In this document: piece after piece, positions 35,241 through 43,912 of the stretch
Numbering within the stretch: the stretch's first letter is position 1
Layout of the letters: every line of letters starts with the position of its first letter
Origin: Paraburkholderia sp. CNPSo 3272
GTDB lineage: Bacteria > Pseudomonadota > Gammaproteobacteria > Burkholderiales > Burkholderiaceae
Length of the DNA: 64,000 nucleotides
Direction of reading: 5' to 3'
Assembly (NCBI RefSeq): GCF_024206495.1
Contig: NZ_JAMBPQ010000014.1
Location: forward strand, 1-64,000
The notes under the pieces: generated by a model
What the model saw: the letters and a program-made list of their open reading frames with translations, nothing else
Told to the model about the DNA's origin: nothing
The model's database searches: none
Translations under genes and position numbers: made by a program

Positions 35241-35678
35241 GGTGGTGCCATTCACTTTCGATATCCCCTGTCGATGCTGTCTATATGGTTTGCACGAATG
35301 GGCCGTGGCCTGCTTCGCGGACACTGCCAAGCCATGGCGCATGACTCGTACCTGTCAGGTGTTCGTGGGGAATTACCGTATGAATTAGCGCTTTACGTGT
35401 TGGAAGCATCGGCGTCCTGCGCACGGGGAAAGCGGTCGTGCCCGAGCGGTCGCGCCCGGAAAGACCAGCCGAAATGCGCACGACTGCACGCGGTGCGCGG
35501 GGCGTGGGAACAGGCTGTGCTGAGGGTCAGCAAACAACTGACTTGCGCGAACGGGAGCAGCGTTCCCGTTCGCGCAAGCCGGGCATGCGATTCAATGGTT
35601 CGCTGGCGCGGTGCCGTTTGCGCCGCTGCGGCACGGCGCATGCCTGCACGTCTCTCGCAGATCGACGAGGAAAACATC
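35241..35678. other. Gap upstream of DUF72 gene
   Basis: No convincing gene. The DUF72 frame is open back to 35073, but the extra 202 codons have a composition unlike coding DNA of this genome. The gap contains the strong inverted repeat at 35542-35578 and has moderate AT content around 35340-35400, where the promoter may lie. Confidence 0.4.
35542..35578. repeat. 15-bp perfect inverted repeat
   Basis: Arms 35542-35556 and 35564-35578 are exact inverted repeats around a 7-base loop, 100 bases before the DUF72 start. No T-run on either strand. It could form a leader hairpin or be a protein-binding site. Confidence 0.6.
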
Positions 35679-36581
35679 ATGGGCATAGTGCGGATCGGCA
35701 TTTCCGGCTGGCGTTATGATGGGTGGCGCGGCACGTTCTACCCGCACGGCTGGCCGCAAAAGCGCGAACTCGACTTCGCGTCGCGGGCCGTACAGACCAT
35801 CGAAATCAACGGCACGCACTACAGTCTGCAATCGTCGTCATCGTTCGAGCACTGGCGAGACGAAACACCGGAAGGTTTCGTCTTCAGCATCAAGGGCGCG
35901 CGCTACCTCACACACATGTTGCGCTTCCGCGACGAAACGGCAACGGTTGCGTGCGCGAACTTCTTTGCGCAAGGCTTGCTCGCACTGAACGATAAGTTGG
36001 GGCCTTTGCTCTGGCAGTTCCCGCCAAACTACACCTTCCATGTCGATCGCCTCGAACGCTTCCTCGCACTGCTGCCGCGCGACACGGAAGCCGCGTTGCG
36101 TCTGGCGAGGCGCCACGACGCGCGGGTGAAGGCTCCGTGGCTAACCATCGACCGCAACCGGCCCCTGCGCCACGCCATCGAAATCCGTCATGCGAGTTTC
36201 GTTGTCCCCACGTTCGTGGATCTGCTACGACGCTATCGCGTGGCGCTCGTGGTGTCCGACTCCACGGAGCCGTGGCCGTATGCCGAGGATGCCACCGCCG
36301 ACTTCACCTACGCACGGCTGCATGGTTCAACAGGAAAGTATGCGGGAGCCTACAGCGACGCGGCGCTGGACAAATGGGAAGCGCGCTTCAGGGCGTGGAG
36401 CGAGGGGAAATCCGCCGCGCACGCGCGACTCATCGCTCCAGAACTCGAGGCAGTCGAGCGCAAGCCGCGCGACGTGTACTGCTATTTCGACAACGATCAG
36501 AAGACCGAAGCGCCTTTCGACGCGCGCCGCCTGATGACCCGGTTTGGATTCGCGGAAGAACCGCTCGCGCGCGACACGTGA
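35679..36581 (+). CDS. DUF72-family protein (YecE-like)
   Basis: 300 residues. The start IRIGISGWRYDGWRGTFYP and the following LDFASRAVQTIEINGTHYSL are hallmark DUF72 segments, with FVFSIKGARYLTHM, LLWQFPPNY and VYCYFDNDQKTEAPFDA later. The fold is a TIM barrel; no reaction is firmly established. In actinobacteria and proteobacteria DUF72 genes are frequently near DNA-repair ligases, as here. ATG 35679 follows GAGGA. Confidence 0.9.
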   Translation: MGIVRIGISGWRYDGWRGTFYPHGWPQKRELDFASRAVQTIEINGTHYSLQSSSSFEHWRDETPEGFVFSIKGARYLTHMLRFRDETATVACANFFAQGLLALNDKLGPLLWQFPPNYTFHVDRLERFLALLPRDTEAALRLARRHDARVKAPWLTIDRNRPLRHAIEIRHASFVVPTFVDLLRRYRVALVVSDSTEPWPYAEDATADFTYARLHGSTGKYAGAYSDAALDKWEARFRAWSEGKSAAHARLIAPELEAVERKPRDVYCYFDNDQKTEAPFDARRLMTRFGFAEEPLARDT

Positions 36582-36643
36582 GGTCGCGCGCGTTCACTAC
36601 ACCTGGCGCACCGCTGCCGCCACGGCCCGCCATTCCATACGCT

Positions 36644-37555
36644 TCAGCGTTCCGTTGGCGAGCTTGACTCAATTGCGCCGTCTACCGAAGGCGGTGGCCC
36701 CTCCCCGAGCTCCGCACCGGTCTTCGGATCGCTCGTGGGGTCGGACGTGAGCCGCTTCGCCATGGCCTGCAGCGCCGCTAGTTGCGAGGGTTCCAGCGAG
36801 ACGGAGGCCCCGCCGTCTCCTCCGTCGACTGCTGGCTCTCCCGCGCGGATGCCAAGGCCGTGCCCGCTATTCCATGCCGCCGCCACAGTCTCGGCACCTT
36901 GCGACATCTTGTAGTAGACGCTCGCGTATTCCGGCACCGGCGGAAGCTTGCCCGGCGGGAAGTTAGGCGAGATCGAATACAACGCCTTTTCGAACGACTT
37001 CTGGTGCGAAACCTCGCGTGTCATCAAGAAACCCAGCGCCTCACGCACGCCCGGATCGTCGGTCACATTGATGAGCCGCTCGTAGATGAGCTTCGCACGC
37101 GCTTCGGCGGCAATGTTCGAGCGCAGGTCCGCTGTCGGCTCGCCGATGGTGTCAATATAGGCAGCGCTCCACGGCACACCGCCCGAGTTCGTAAGCGCAG
37201 GTCCACCCCCATAAAGCACCTGAGTGACGTGGCTGTCGTTTCCCGCGCCATTGAGCTTGCGATACAGTTCGGCTTGCCGGTCCACGGCTTCGGCAAGCTC
37301 GCCCTTCGCGCCACGATTGAGCATTGCCACGATCGAGCCGATTATCTCCAGGTGACTCAATTCTTCCGTCGCGATATCAAATAACATGTCCTTGCGACCT
37401 GGGTCCTCCTCGCCTACCGCTTGGGTGAAGTAGCGCATGGCCGCAGCCAGTTCACCCTGGGGGCCGCCAAACTGCTCGAGAAGCAGGTTGGCCAGGCCGG
37501 GATCCGTCGCGGCGACGCGCACGGTGTATTGAAGCCGCTTGTTATGCATAAACAT
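36644..37555 (-). CDS. Manganese (non-haem) catalase
   Basis: 303 residues. The dinuclear manganese ligands are visible: LAAAMRYFTQAVGE and DIATEELSHLEIIG (E, E, H) and, in the second half, AEARAKLIYERL and TREVSHQKSFEKAL (E, H). MFMHNKRLQYTVRV is the family start and NSGGVPWSAAYID is diagnostic. It decomposes hydrogen peroxide in the cytoplasm. ATG 37555 is preceded by AAGGAGAA. The C-terminal ~50 residues are low-complexity (SDPTSDPKTG). It fits the oxidative-stress role of the surrounding island. Confidence 0.95.
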   Translation of the reverse strand: MFMHNKRLQYTVRVAATDPGLANLLLEQFGGPQGELAAAMRYFTQAVGEEDPGRKDMLFDIATEELSHLEIIGSIVAMLNRGAKGELAEAVDRQAELYRKLNGAGNDSHVTQVLYGGGPALTNSGGVPWSAAYIDTIGEPTADLRSNIAAEARAKLIYERLINVTDDPGVREALGFLMTREVSHQKSFEKALYSISPNFPPGKLPPVPEYASVYYKMSQGAETVAAAWNSGHGLGIRAGEPAVDGGDGGASVSLEPSQLAALQAMAKRLTSDPTSDPKTGAELGEGPPPSVDGAIESSSPTER

Positions 37556-37737
37556 AGGGTTCTCCTTGAAAAACGATTGATCTCCACAGTTGGAGAACCC
37601 GAAAGCGCAACGACCGTACCTAAACTGATTCTTGTTCAGTGAAAAGGGCCCGCAGTGGAGTCGATGATGGCTCGCCACTGCTCAAGCTCGCGGGCTTGAG
37701 CAGCATTCGGCGAAACTTGATTGCCAGTTGCGCGCGG

Positions 37738-38247
37738 CTATACGGTTTGCTGTGGGAGTCGGTTGAAGTAATGCTCGATACGCGACAACGCGTATTGCGC
37801 GGCCGCGGCGCGAATCTCATTGCGCGATCCCGCGAAGCGTTCGGTTTCGGTGAAGGTCACGCAGCGCCCATCTTCCAGACGCCAGGACCAGCCGAAGCAC
37901 TGCGTGCCGGCCGGCGGCCCCTGCCCGTCGCAAACCGCATCTGCAACGCCGGTATTGGAGACGGCAACATCCGCAGTGCACCCCTGCGCCGCTAGCGCTC
38001 CCTCGGCCATCTCGCGCGCGACCTCTTCGCTCGTGAGCCCGTAACGGTCCATCGTTTCTTCGCGCACGCCGAGGAAGCCGGCCTTTCCTGTGGGCGAGTA
38101 GGCGACGAAACCAACGTCCAGGCAGCCACCGCTTCCCGGCACGGCAGCCAGTGCGGAGGCCATTAGTCCGCCCGTGCAAGACTCCGCGGTTGCGAGTTTG
38201 CGCCCCACCGAGATGAGAAATGAGACGACGTGCTGTTCGATACCCAT
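37738..38247 (-). CDS. pncC: CinA-family protein (nicotinamide-nucleotide amidase)
   Basis: 169 residues, the length of the stand-alone C-terminal CinA domain. SVGRKLATAESCTGGLMASAL at the start contains the conserved ESCTGG, and KAGFLGVREETMDRYG and VAVSNTGVADAVCDG are further landmarks; GxTGxAGP appears as SNTGVAD, slightly divergent. PncC deamidates nicotinamide mononucleotide in NAD recycling, which becomes important after NAD-consuming DNA ligation. GGAGA precedes the start. Confidence 0.88.
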   Translation of the reverse strand: MGIEQHVVSFLISVGRKLATAESCTGGLMASALAAVPGSGGCLDVGFVAYSPTGKAGFLGVREETMDRYGLTSEEVAREMAEGALAAQGCTADVAVSNTGVADAVCDGQGPPAGTQCFGWSWRLEDGRCVTFTETERFAGSRNEIRAAAAQYALSRIEHYFNRLPQQTV

Positions 38248-38476
38248 CGCAGGTCTCCACGTTCCGGCGTGCAGGCGAGCGCCCGCGTGCCCGCCTCTGA
38301 GCGCAAGGAGCGTGCCCTCCTCGCCGCCTGCGCGGTACGCCGGTTGCGCATCGTTTTAGACCGCAATAGCGATTCGCGTGTATCGCGCGCGTCGCCCGCC
38401 GTTTGGGAGCAACGATGAAACTGACCGGTCCGCGTTTCGTAAAAGGCAGCGCTTGCGCCGTGCGCGAGGTAACGCA

Positions 38477-39142
38477 GTGACATCGCGCACATCTCACCGC
38501 CAAGGTGATCACGACGAATCGCGCCCCGCGCGCCGCACCGTTGACCCCCAGGCCGATCCGCATCAGGAACCCGAGTCGCTGGATGCATGCCGGCGCTGCA
38601 CGTTGTGGAAAGACGCCACCCAGGGGGTGCCGGGCGCGGGCAACGCGCGCGCAACGGTGATGCTCGTCGGCGAGCAGCCCGGCGACAGCGAGGACCGCGC
38701 AGGCCTGCCGTTCGTCGGCCCGGCAGGCGCACTGCTCGACACCGCGCTCGAAGAAGCGGGCATCGAACGCAAGGCCGTCTATGTGACCAATGCGGTGAAG
38801 CACTTCAAATGGGAACTGCGCGGCAAGCGCCGCCTGCACAAGACGCCTGCCCAGCGCGAGGTGGACGCCTGTTCATATTGGCTCGAACGGGAGCTTGCGC
38901 AAATCAAGCCGAAGGTCGTGGTCGCGCTCGGCGCAACCGCCTTGCGCGCAGTTCTGCGCGACCCTAACGCGCGGCTGAAGGCCTACATGGAACACGCGGG
39001 GCGCATCGGCGATCTCGTCGTCGTGGCGACCTGGCACCCTTCGTACGCGCTGCGGGCGCCGAGCGTCGAGGCCCGCGACGAAGCGCGCGCGCAGATCGTC
39101 GAGGCACTGCGCCTCGCATACGCGCTTGCTCGCAGACGTTGA
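38477..39142 (+). CDS. udgX: UdgX-type uracil-DNA glycosylase
   Basis: 221 residues from GTG 38477, preceded by GAGG. CRRCTLW (C38, C41) and a Cys in VDACSYW contribute to the Fe-S cluster typical of family 4 and UdgX. VGEQPGDSEDRAGLPFVGPA is motif 1, and the loop GKRRLHKTP is the UdgX hallmark: its His (H121 in this start) forms a covalent bond with the abasic DNA product in studied members. TWHPSYALR is motif 2. The enzyme removes uracil from DNA and stays attached. It is convergent with the topoisomerase IB gene, 9 bases apart. Confidence 0.92.
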   Translation: MTSRTSHRQGDHDESRPARRTVDPQADPHQEPESLDACRRCTLWKDATQGVPGAGNARATVMLVGEQPGDSEDRAGLPFVGPAGALLDTALEEAGIERKAVYVTNAVKHFKWELRGKRRLHKTPAQREVDACSYWLERELAQIKPKVVVALGATALRAVLRDPNARLKAYMEHAGRIGDLVVVATWHPSYALRAPSVEARDEARAQIVEALRLAYALARRR

Positions 39143-39151
39143 CGAGCCGCA

Positions 39152-40453
39152 TCACGCAACGGTGTCCGCATGCGCGCCTGGAGTCGCAGCAGACGAGCGC
39201 ACGTGCCGCGACGCTGTCTTGCTCGTAGCCAGTTTCTGCGTCTTTGTCGCGCCGCCTTTAGCGAGGTCCTTCGCCCCCTTCGCGCGTACTTTACGGCTCG
39301 ACTGCGCGAGCAGGCGGACGAGGCTCGCGTCGCTTGACGCGCCAGCGCGATCGCCGCGCGACACCTCGCGCGCGCGCCGCTTTGCGTCGCTTTTCAGAAA
39401 GACAACGAGCGCTGCCTCGTCTGCCTTCAGTCCACGGCGGCGCACGACGGGTAGCGCCTGCGCGAGGGCGCCCGCCTCGAAGGCTTCGATTACGGCCGGA
39501 TGGATATAGCACTTGCGGCACACCGCCGGCGTATTGCGCAGCACCTGCGAGATCTGCTTGACGGTGTCGGCGACGTCTTTGCGCGCCTGCGTCGCCGTTT
39601 GCCATTCGAGCTTGCGCAGCGCCGCAAGCGCGAACACGCTGCCCGCCCACGTGCGGTAGTCTTTTGCGGTGAAATCGGCGCCCGTGACCTCATGCAAATA
39701 GTCGTTGATGTCCGAGGAGGTGACCGAGTACCTCGCGCCATCGGCATCGAGATACTGAAAGAGGTCCTGGCCCGGCAGTTCCATACAGCGCCTGACGATG
39801 CGCGCAACGCGTGCGTCGCTGACCGCGACGTCGTGCTCGATGCCGCTCTTGCCGCGAAACCGGAAGCGCAAGCGGTCAGACGACACTTGCAGATGCCGCT
39901 TGCGCATCGTTGTCAGGCCGTAGGAGCGGTTTTCGCGCGCGTACTCCTCGCTGCCCACGCGAATCAGTGTGCTCTCGAGCAGGCGCACGACGGTCGCCAG
40001 CACTTTGTCTCGCGGCATGCCTTCGAGCGCGAGATCGCGCGCCAACCGGGCGCGCAGTTTCGGCAGCGCGGCACCGAACCTCAGCAAGCGCTCGTACTTG
40101 GTCGCGTCCCGTGTTTCACGCCAATGCGGGTGATAGCGGTACTGCTTGCGCCCCCGCGCGTCACGGCCTGTCGCCTGCAAGTGGCCCCGTCCATCCGGGC
40201 AGATCCACACCTCGGTATAGGCGGGCGGAACCGCCAGTGCATTGATACGGCGAATCTCGGCCTCGTCCTTGATGCGCTTGCCTTGCGTATCGAAATAGAC
40301 GAACGCTCCATCGATCCGCTTGCGCGTGTATCCGCGATGCGAGTCATCGACATAGCGCAGGCCGGAAGGCCCGACGTCCGTTGGGGATACGCTGCTGACG
40401 CGCGCGGTGCTTTTGCGGCCCGGCTCTCTTGTAGGTGCCTGATTTTTTGCCAC
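39152..40453 (-). CDS. DNA topoisomerase IB
   Basis: 433 residues. The N-terminal domain has LRYVDDSHRGYTRKRI and YRYHPHWRETRDATKYERL; the catalytic domain has LLESTLIRVGSEEYARENRS, GLTTMRKRHL, DYRTWAGSVFAL and CRKCYIHPAV. The nucleophile is Y316 in KCYIHP. The enzyme relaxes supercoils by single-strand nicking in the cytoplasm; bacterial IB enzymes are accessory. The C-terminal ~60 residues are Lys/Ala-rich and disordered (RKVRAKGAKDLAKGG). Start GTG 40453 with GAGG upstream. Confidence 0.95.
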   Translation of the reverse strand: MAKNQAPTREPGRKSTARVSSVSPTDVGPSGLRYVDDSHRGYTRKRIDGAFVYFDTQGKRIKDEAEIRRINALAVPPAYTEVWICPDGRGHLQATGRDARGRKQYRYHPHWRETRDATKYERLLRFGAALPKLRARLARDLALEGMPRDKVLATVVRLLESTLIRVGSEEYARENRSYGLTTMRKRHLQVSSDRLRFRFRGKSGIEHDVAVSDARVARIVRRCMELPGQDLFQYLDADGARYSVTSSDINDYLHEVTGADFTAKDYRTWAGSVFALAALRKLEWQTATQARKDVADTVKQISQVLRNTPAVCRKCYIHPAVIEAFEAGALAQALPVVRRRGLKADEAALVVFLKSDAKRRAREVSRGDRAGASSDASLVRLLAQSSRKVRAKGAKDLAKGGATKTQKLATSKTASRHVRSSAATPGAHADTVA

Positions 40454-40708
40454 GGCTTGCCTCGTTCGGATGGTGTTGTTTGGGCAACGAAGCGCAATAG
40501 CCGTGCCGCCAACGCCGGTGCGAGATCATGCGTCGGGGCAGCGCTGGGACATGCATGCCGCCTTCCAGTGAGCCAGCGGGCCGAATCGAGAATACGCAAT
40601 GCGGCGATGCAGCAAGACCGGGGCCCGCATCTCGTGCTCGCAGGTCGCACCGCGCGCGCCCGCAACGTTTCCTGCTGCAACGCTTATTCCCTCGAGCAAG
40701 CCGTGCGC

Positions 40709-41251
40709 TCAGGAATGAGTGCCGACTTTCTGGGCCAGCGCCTGGGCCATACGGTAATGCTCTTCGATGGTTGGCAACGCCTTGCGCGCCGCCTCCTTCA
40801 GGCTGGCGTTCTGGCCGTCGCTGATTTCCTTCTGGAACGCGGCCACCGCTTCCTTGTGGCCTTCTACCCCCACCTTCTGCGCGTACGCACTATCAAATTG
40901 CTCATCCTTGAGCGGCCGCAGTGAATCGAGAATCGATGTATCGGAGTTGTCCTTCGGTACCGTTACACCGTGCGGTGCCGCGAGCTTCAATTGCGCCGTA
41001 AGCTTCATATGATCGGCGATCATATGCTCTGCAAATTTGTGCACGTCCTTGTTCTTGGTGTTATGCATGGCGAGCTTCGCGGCGTCGATTTCGGTCGATC
41101 CAGACATCGATGCCGCCTGGACGAAATTTCGATCCACATCCGGCAGTGGATTTGCCGCGGTGGCGGAAGCCGCCTGGGACTGCTGTGCGGTGGCTGCGAG
41201 CGGAAGACCGCACGCCATGGCCAGACCGAGACTAGCGAGAACGAGTTTCAT
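40709..41251 (-). CDS. DUF4142 protein, predicted periplasmic
   Basis: 180 residues. A signal peptide (MKLVLASLGLAMACGLPLAA, ending TAQ-Q) precedes a helical ferritin-like domain: FVQAASMSGSTEIDAAKLAM and VHKFAEHMIADHMKLTAQL are typical of DUF4142, ending with EEHYRMAQAL. Histidines in that region could bind metal. The family is linked to envelope stress but has no assigned activity. Monocistronic. Confidence 0.9.
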   Translation of the reverse strand: MKLVLASLGLAMACGLPLAATAQQSQAASATAANPLPDVDRNFVQAASMSGSTEIDAAKLAMHNTKNKDVHKFAEHMIADHMKLTAQLKLAAPHGVTVPKDNSDTSILDSLRPLKDEQFDSAYAQKVGVEGHKEAVAAFQKEISDGQNASLKEAARKALPTIEEHYRMAQALAQKVGTHS

Positions 41252-41428
41252 GTTGGTATCCCTGGGTCGTTAGCGGGGCCCACATGGACCGCGCGTTGGC
41301 TCTCGCGCATGGTGCGTGCCAGGGTGCGGGGGACCGCGAGCGCGTTCCTGCCTTCATCGGGAGAAGGGGAGCCAGGTACGCGCAGTGCGCACCACGCGCA
41401 TGTCCCGCTTGTCTCTTCGCATCACCAG

Positions 41429-42388
41429 CTACTGGCTTGTCTGCAAGCGCCGGCACTCCGCCTCTTTCATAGCGATGTAATGCTGCCGGTCGATTTCGTG
41501 CAGTTGTCGCGGATATTGCTCGCTGGCGCTGAACCAGTTATTCAGGCGTTGGTCCAGGCGCGTGTCGGGCAGGCTGGACGGCTCGCCGATAAAGGCATCG
41601 ATAGCCAGGAAATAACGCATGGTATTGCGTTCGACTAGCCCGCGCACCCCATCGGCGTATTTCGGCTCTGTTGCGGACGGACCCGCGATATTGGTGAATC
41701 CGACCTTGCCGCGACCGAACGTTGCCAGATAGCCCTTCATGGCGAGACGCCCGAATGCGCCGTAGCTATATGCGTAGGTCAAGTGCAGAAACGTGCGATT
41801 ACTGCTGAGAGACACCGCCTCGAGAAAGATCTGATAATCGCGGGTGTCCAGCGGTCCGCTGCCGGCGTGGAGGTTTATCCGGAAATATCCCGGGCTGGTC
41901 GTCGCCGGATCGTATTCGAATTGAAGGCGGTAAGTGGAAGCGAGCTTCTCTTCGGGCACCTCGTCCTGGCTGACGTTGACGGTCAGCGTGTCCCCGCTGC
42001 TGCTCGGGGCGACATGGCAGTACTTTACGTTGGGATGCAGGATCAGTATGTTGCACCAGTTCTTTGGGCCGTGCGACGGGTCATTGAGGATACGACTGAC
42101 AGTCGCGAACGGGTAGTCCATTACAGCGTAGATTTCGCCTGCGACCGTGGATGGGGACTCGCGTGAATCGAGGTACAGCCTCCGATGAAATGCGCTTTCG
42201 TCGAGTTGTGGTTTCAGGCTCTCGTAGGTGGCGCGCAAGCTGGTGGCACTATCGACCGTTTGAGCCGCCTGCCCGATAGATGGCGGGCAGCAGGCCGCGA
42301 GAATGAAGGCGCACGCCGCACCGCGGAGCAGCTCGGTGACCCAGTATCGGCGAGACCGGGTAATCACTGATTCAAGGAGACGGGGCAT
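41429..42388 (-). CDS. Exported protein of unknown function (START-like length)
   Basis: 319 residues from ATG 42388 (AAGG upstream; GTG 42421 is an alternative). A hydrophobic signal (ELLRGAACAFILAACCPPS) with two Cys near its end may be a lipobox. The mature part includes GEIYAVMDYPFATVSRILND, NWCNILILHPNVKYC (two Cys, possible disulfide) and FEYDPATTSPGYFRINLHAG, a beta-rich pattern. I do not recognise a function. It is probably periplasmic or an outer-membrane lipoprotein. Confidence 0.7.
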   Translation of the reverse strand: MPRLLESVITRSRRYWVTELLRGAACAFILAACCPPSIGQAAQTVDSATSLRATYESLKPQLDESAFHRRLYLDSRESPSTVAGEIYAVMDYPFATVSRILNDPSHGPKNWCNILILHPNVKYCHVAPSSSGDTLTVNVSQDEVPEEKLASTYRLQFEYDPATTSPGYFRINLHAGSGPLDTRDYQIFLEAVSLSSNRTFLHLTYAYSYGAFGRLAMKGYLATFGRGKVGFTNIAGPSATEPKYADGVRGLVERNTMRYFLAIDAFIGEPSSLPDTRLDQRLNNWFSASEQYPRQLHEIDRQHYIAMKEAECRRLQTSQ

Positions 42389-42630
42389 AAGCATGCCTTC
42401 AGTGCGGTGGATCGCGTCCACAAGTGTCTATCTTCTGAATGCTGCGCACGGATCATGCCTCTCCACCATGGCTCGCGGATGGTTCCTTGAAGTGACAGCG
42501 GAACGGGAGAACGTCTGTCTAGAGTTCATCAATTGATGTCGCGCCGGGACGCGATCGCTGCGAACACCGGCCGGGAGTTTCCGTCGTTGGCGTCGCCGCC
42601 TGCGTTAGCCCGGGGCTGCGATTTCGCCGC

Positions 42631-42942
42631 TCACCGCTGTCCGGATGCAGCACGTCGATCGGCGAAGCCTCCCGTATCGGCGAAGCTTTCCGTATCTGCG
42701 AAGCGTCCCGCATCGATCGCGCGGATGGCGTACTCGAGAGTCTCCCGATGTGCGTCGTCCGCGCTCGCCCAGCGCCGTGCGACGCAAGGCAGGTGCCAGT
42801 CCTCGACCGTCTGCTCGCCGCGCCGGATACGCACAATGGCCATGTACCTGCCTGATCCATGCGGAAGTACGCAGTGCCGCACAGCAATAGCACTGGTTTC
42901 AATCGCGAAGCCTTTCCAGTTCTGATTGCGTGTATCGTCCAT
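42631..42942 (-). CDS. Small protein with C-terminal hexapeptide repeats
   Basis: 103 residues from ATG 42942. The N-terminal 75 residues have a beta-rich pattern (NWKGFAIETSAIAVRHCV, then YMAIVRIRRGEQTVEDWHLP) common to a family of small Burkholderia proteins of unknown function. The tail holds three degenerate six-residue repeats, RFADTE-SFADTG-GFADRR, encoded by three 18-bp units. No signal peptide. The start has only a weak ribosome site. Confidence 0.65.
   Translation of the reverse strand: MDDTRNQNWKGFAIETSAIAVRHCVLPHGSGRYMAIVRIRRGEQTVEDWHLPCVARRWASADDAHRETLEYAIRAIDAGRFADTESFADTGGFADRRAASGQR
42658..42711. repeat. Three tandem 18-bp repeats
   Basis: Units at 42658-42675, 42676-42693 and 42694-42711 share the core ATCGGCGAAG..TCCCGT with a few substitutions. 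They lie inside the coding sequence of the 103-residue protein and keep its frame, so copy number could vary without breaking it. Confidence 0.75.
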
Positions 42943-43023
42943 GGTCGTCTGAGCGCATGTGCCGAAACGGCGCGGACTCGGCGGCCCGCGCCGCACGACC
43001 GGAAACATTCCTGTGCAATGTAC

Positions 43024-43437
43024 CTAACCAACGCTCACCTCGATACGACGGGGTTTCGCTTCCTCACGGCGAGGAATGGTCAGCATGAGCACGCCATCGC
43101 GCAGTTGCGCGTCGATGCGCGAAACGTCGAAGTCCGGGCTGAGCGCGAAAGCGCGGTGGAAATGCGGATGGCGAACTTCGCCATGCTGCAGCCTCAGCCC
43201 GGATGGTGTCGGAATCACCGCCTCTGCCTCGATGGTCAGATTGCCGTCCTGTACCCGCACATGGAGCTTTTCGCGCGGTACCCCCGGCAGGTCCGCATAT
43301 AGCGTGATGCCCCTGCTGTCCTCCAACACGTCGACTGCGGGCGTGAGGCGTGTGGACTGCTTCGCGGGTGCGCCGCGCTCACGCTCGGCGATGTCGTTGC
43401 GCGCCGCACCGGTGGTCAGTTCAGTGCTGTCGTTCAT
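43024..43437 (-). CDS. Small heat-shock protein Hsp20
   Basis: 137 residues. The alpha-crystallin domain runs from about residue 35 (LTPAVDVLEDSRGITLYADL) through GVPREKLHVRVQDGNLTIEA to the GVLMLTIPR end motif, followed by a short tail with RRIEVSVG. It is an ATP-independent holdase that binds unfolding proteins. ATG 43437 has GGAGGA upstream. It follows the other Hsp20 gene with a 34-base gap, forming an operon; two unlike Hsp20 proteins in tandem is common in this group. Confidence 0.94.
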   Translation of the reverse strand: MNDSTELTTGAARNDIAERERGAPAKQSTRLTPAVDVLEDSRGITLYADLPGVPREKLHVRVQDGNLTIEAEAVIPTPSGLRLQHGEVRHPHFHRAFALSPDFDVSRIDAQLRDGVLMLTIPRREEAKPRRIEVSVG

Positions 43438-43471
43438 GGTGTCCTCCGTGATCTCATGGTTCACGCCGTGC

Positions 43472-43912
43472 TCACTGCACGGTGACCGCGCGCGGCTTCG
43501 ACGCCTCGGAACGTCCGATACTGATGGTCAGGCAACCATTTGCGTAGCGCGCATTGACGTTCCCGGGATCCGCGTGCTGGGGCAGCTCGATGATGCGCCG
43601 GAACGCGCCCATGAAGCGTTCGCTGGCATACACGCGCGTATCGTCACCCGCTTTCCGCTCGGGCGGCCTGCGTTCACCACTGATCGTCAGCAGTCCTTTG
43701 TCAATCGAGACGTCGATCGCCGCCGGATCGAGCCCCGGTGCAAATGCAACGATCTCGACACTGTCGTCGGTGCTGCCGATGTTGAGTAGCGGAAACGTCT
43801 CGCTGCGCGTGGCGCGCAGGCTTGCGGGAAAGGCTGGAAAGAGGCTGGCCATCTGCCGTTGCAGGCGGTCGAATTCGCCCAGCATATCGGTGCTGAAGAA
43901 GGGATCGCTCAT
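43472..43912 (-). CDS. Small heat-shock protein Hsp20 (first of pair)
   Basis: 146 residues. The N-terminal arm (MSDPFFSTDMLGEFDRLQRQ) is typical of class A bacterial Hsp20, and the crystallin domain follows with LLNIGSTDDSVEIVAFAPGL, GLLTISGERR and YANGCLTISI. It is the promoter-proximal gene of the pair. ATG 43912 is preceded by AGGAG. I looked for a ROSE or FourU RNA thermometer in the leader and saw no convincing one. Confidence 0.94.
   Translation of the reverse strand: MSDPFFSTDMLGEFDRLQRQMASLFPAFPASLRATRSETFPLLNIGSTDDSVEIVAFAPGLDPAAIDVSIDKGLLTISGERRPPERKAGDDTRVYASERFMGAFRRIIELPQHADPGNVNARYANGCLTISIGRSEASKPRAVTVQ

Noticed and set aside
35073-35678. N-terminal extension of the DUF72 ORF
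   Set aside because: About 200 extra codons with no homology; family start and GAGGA site point to 35679.
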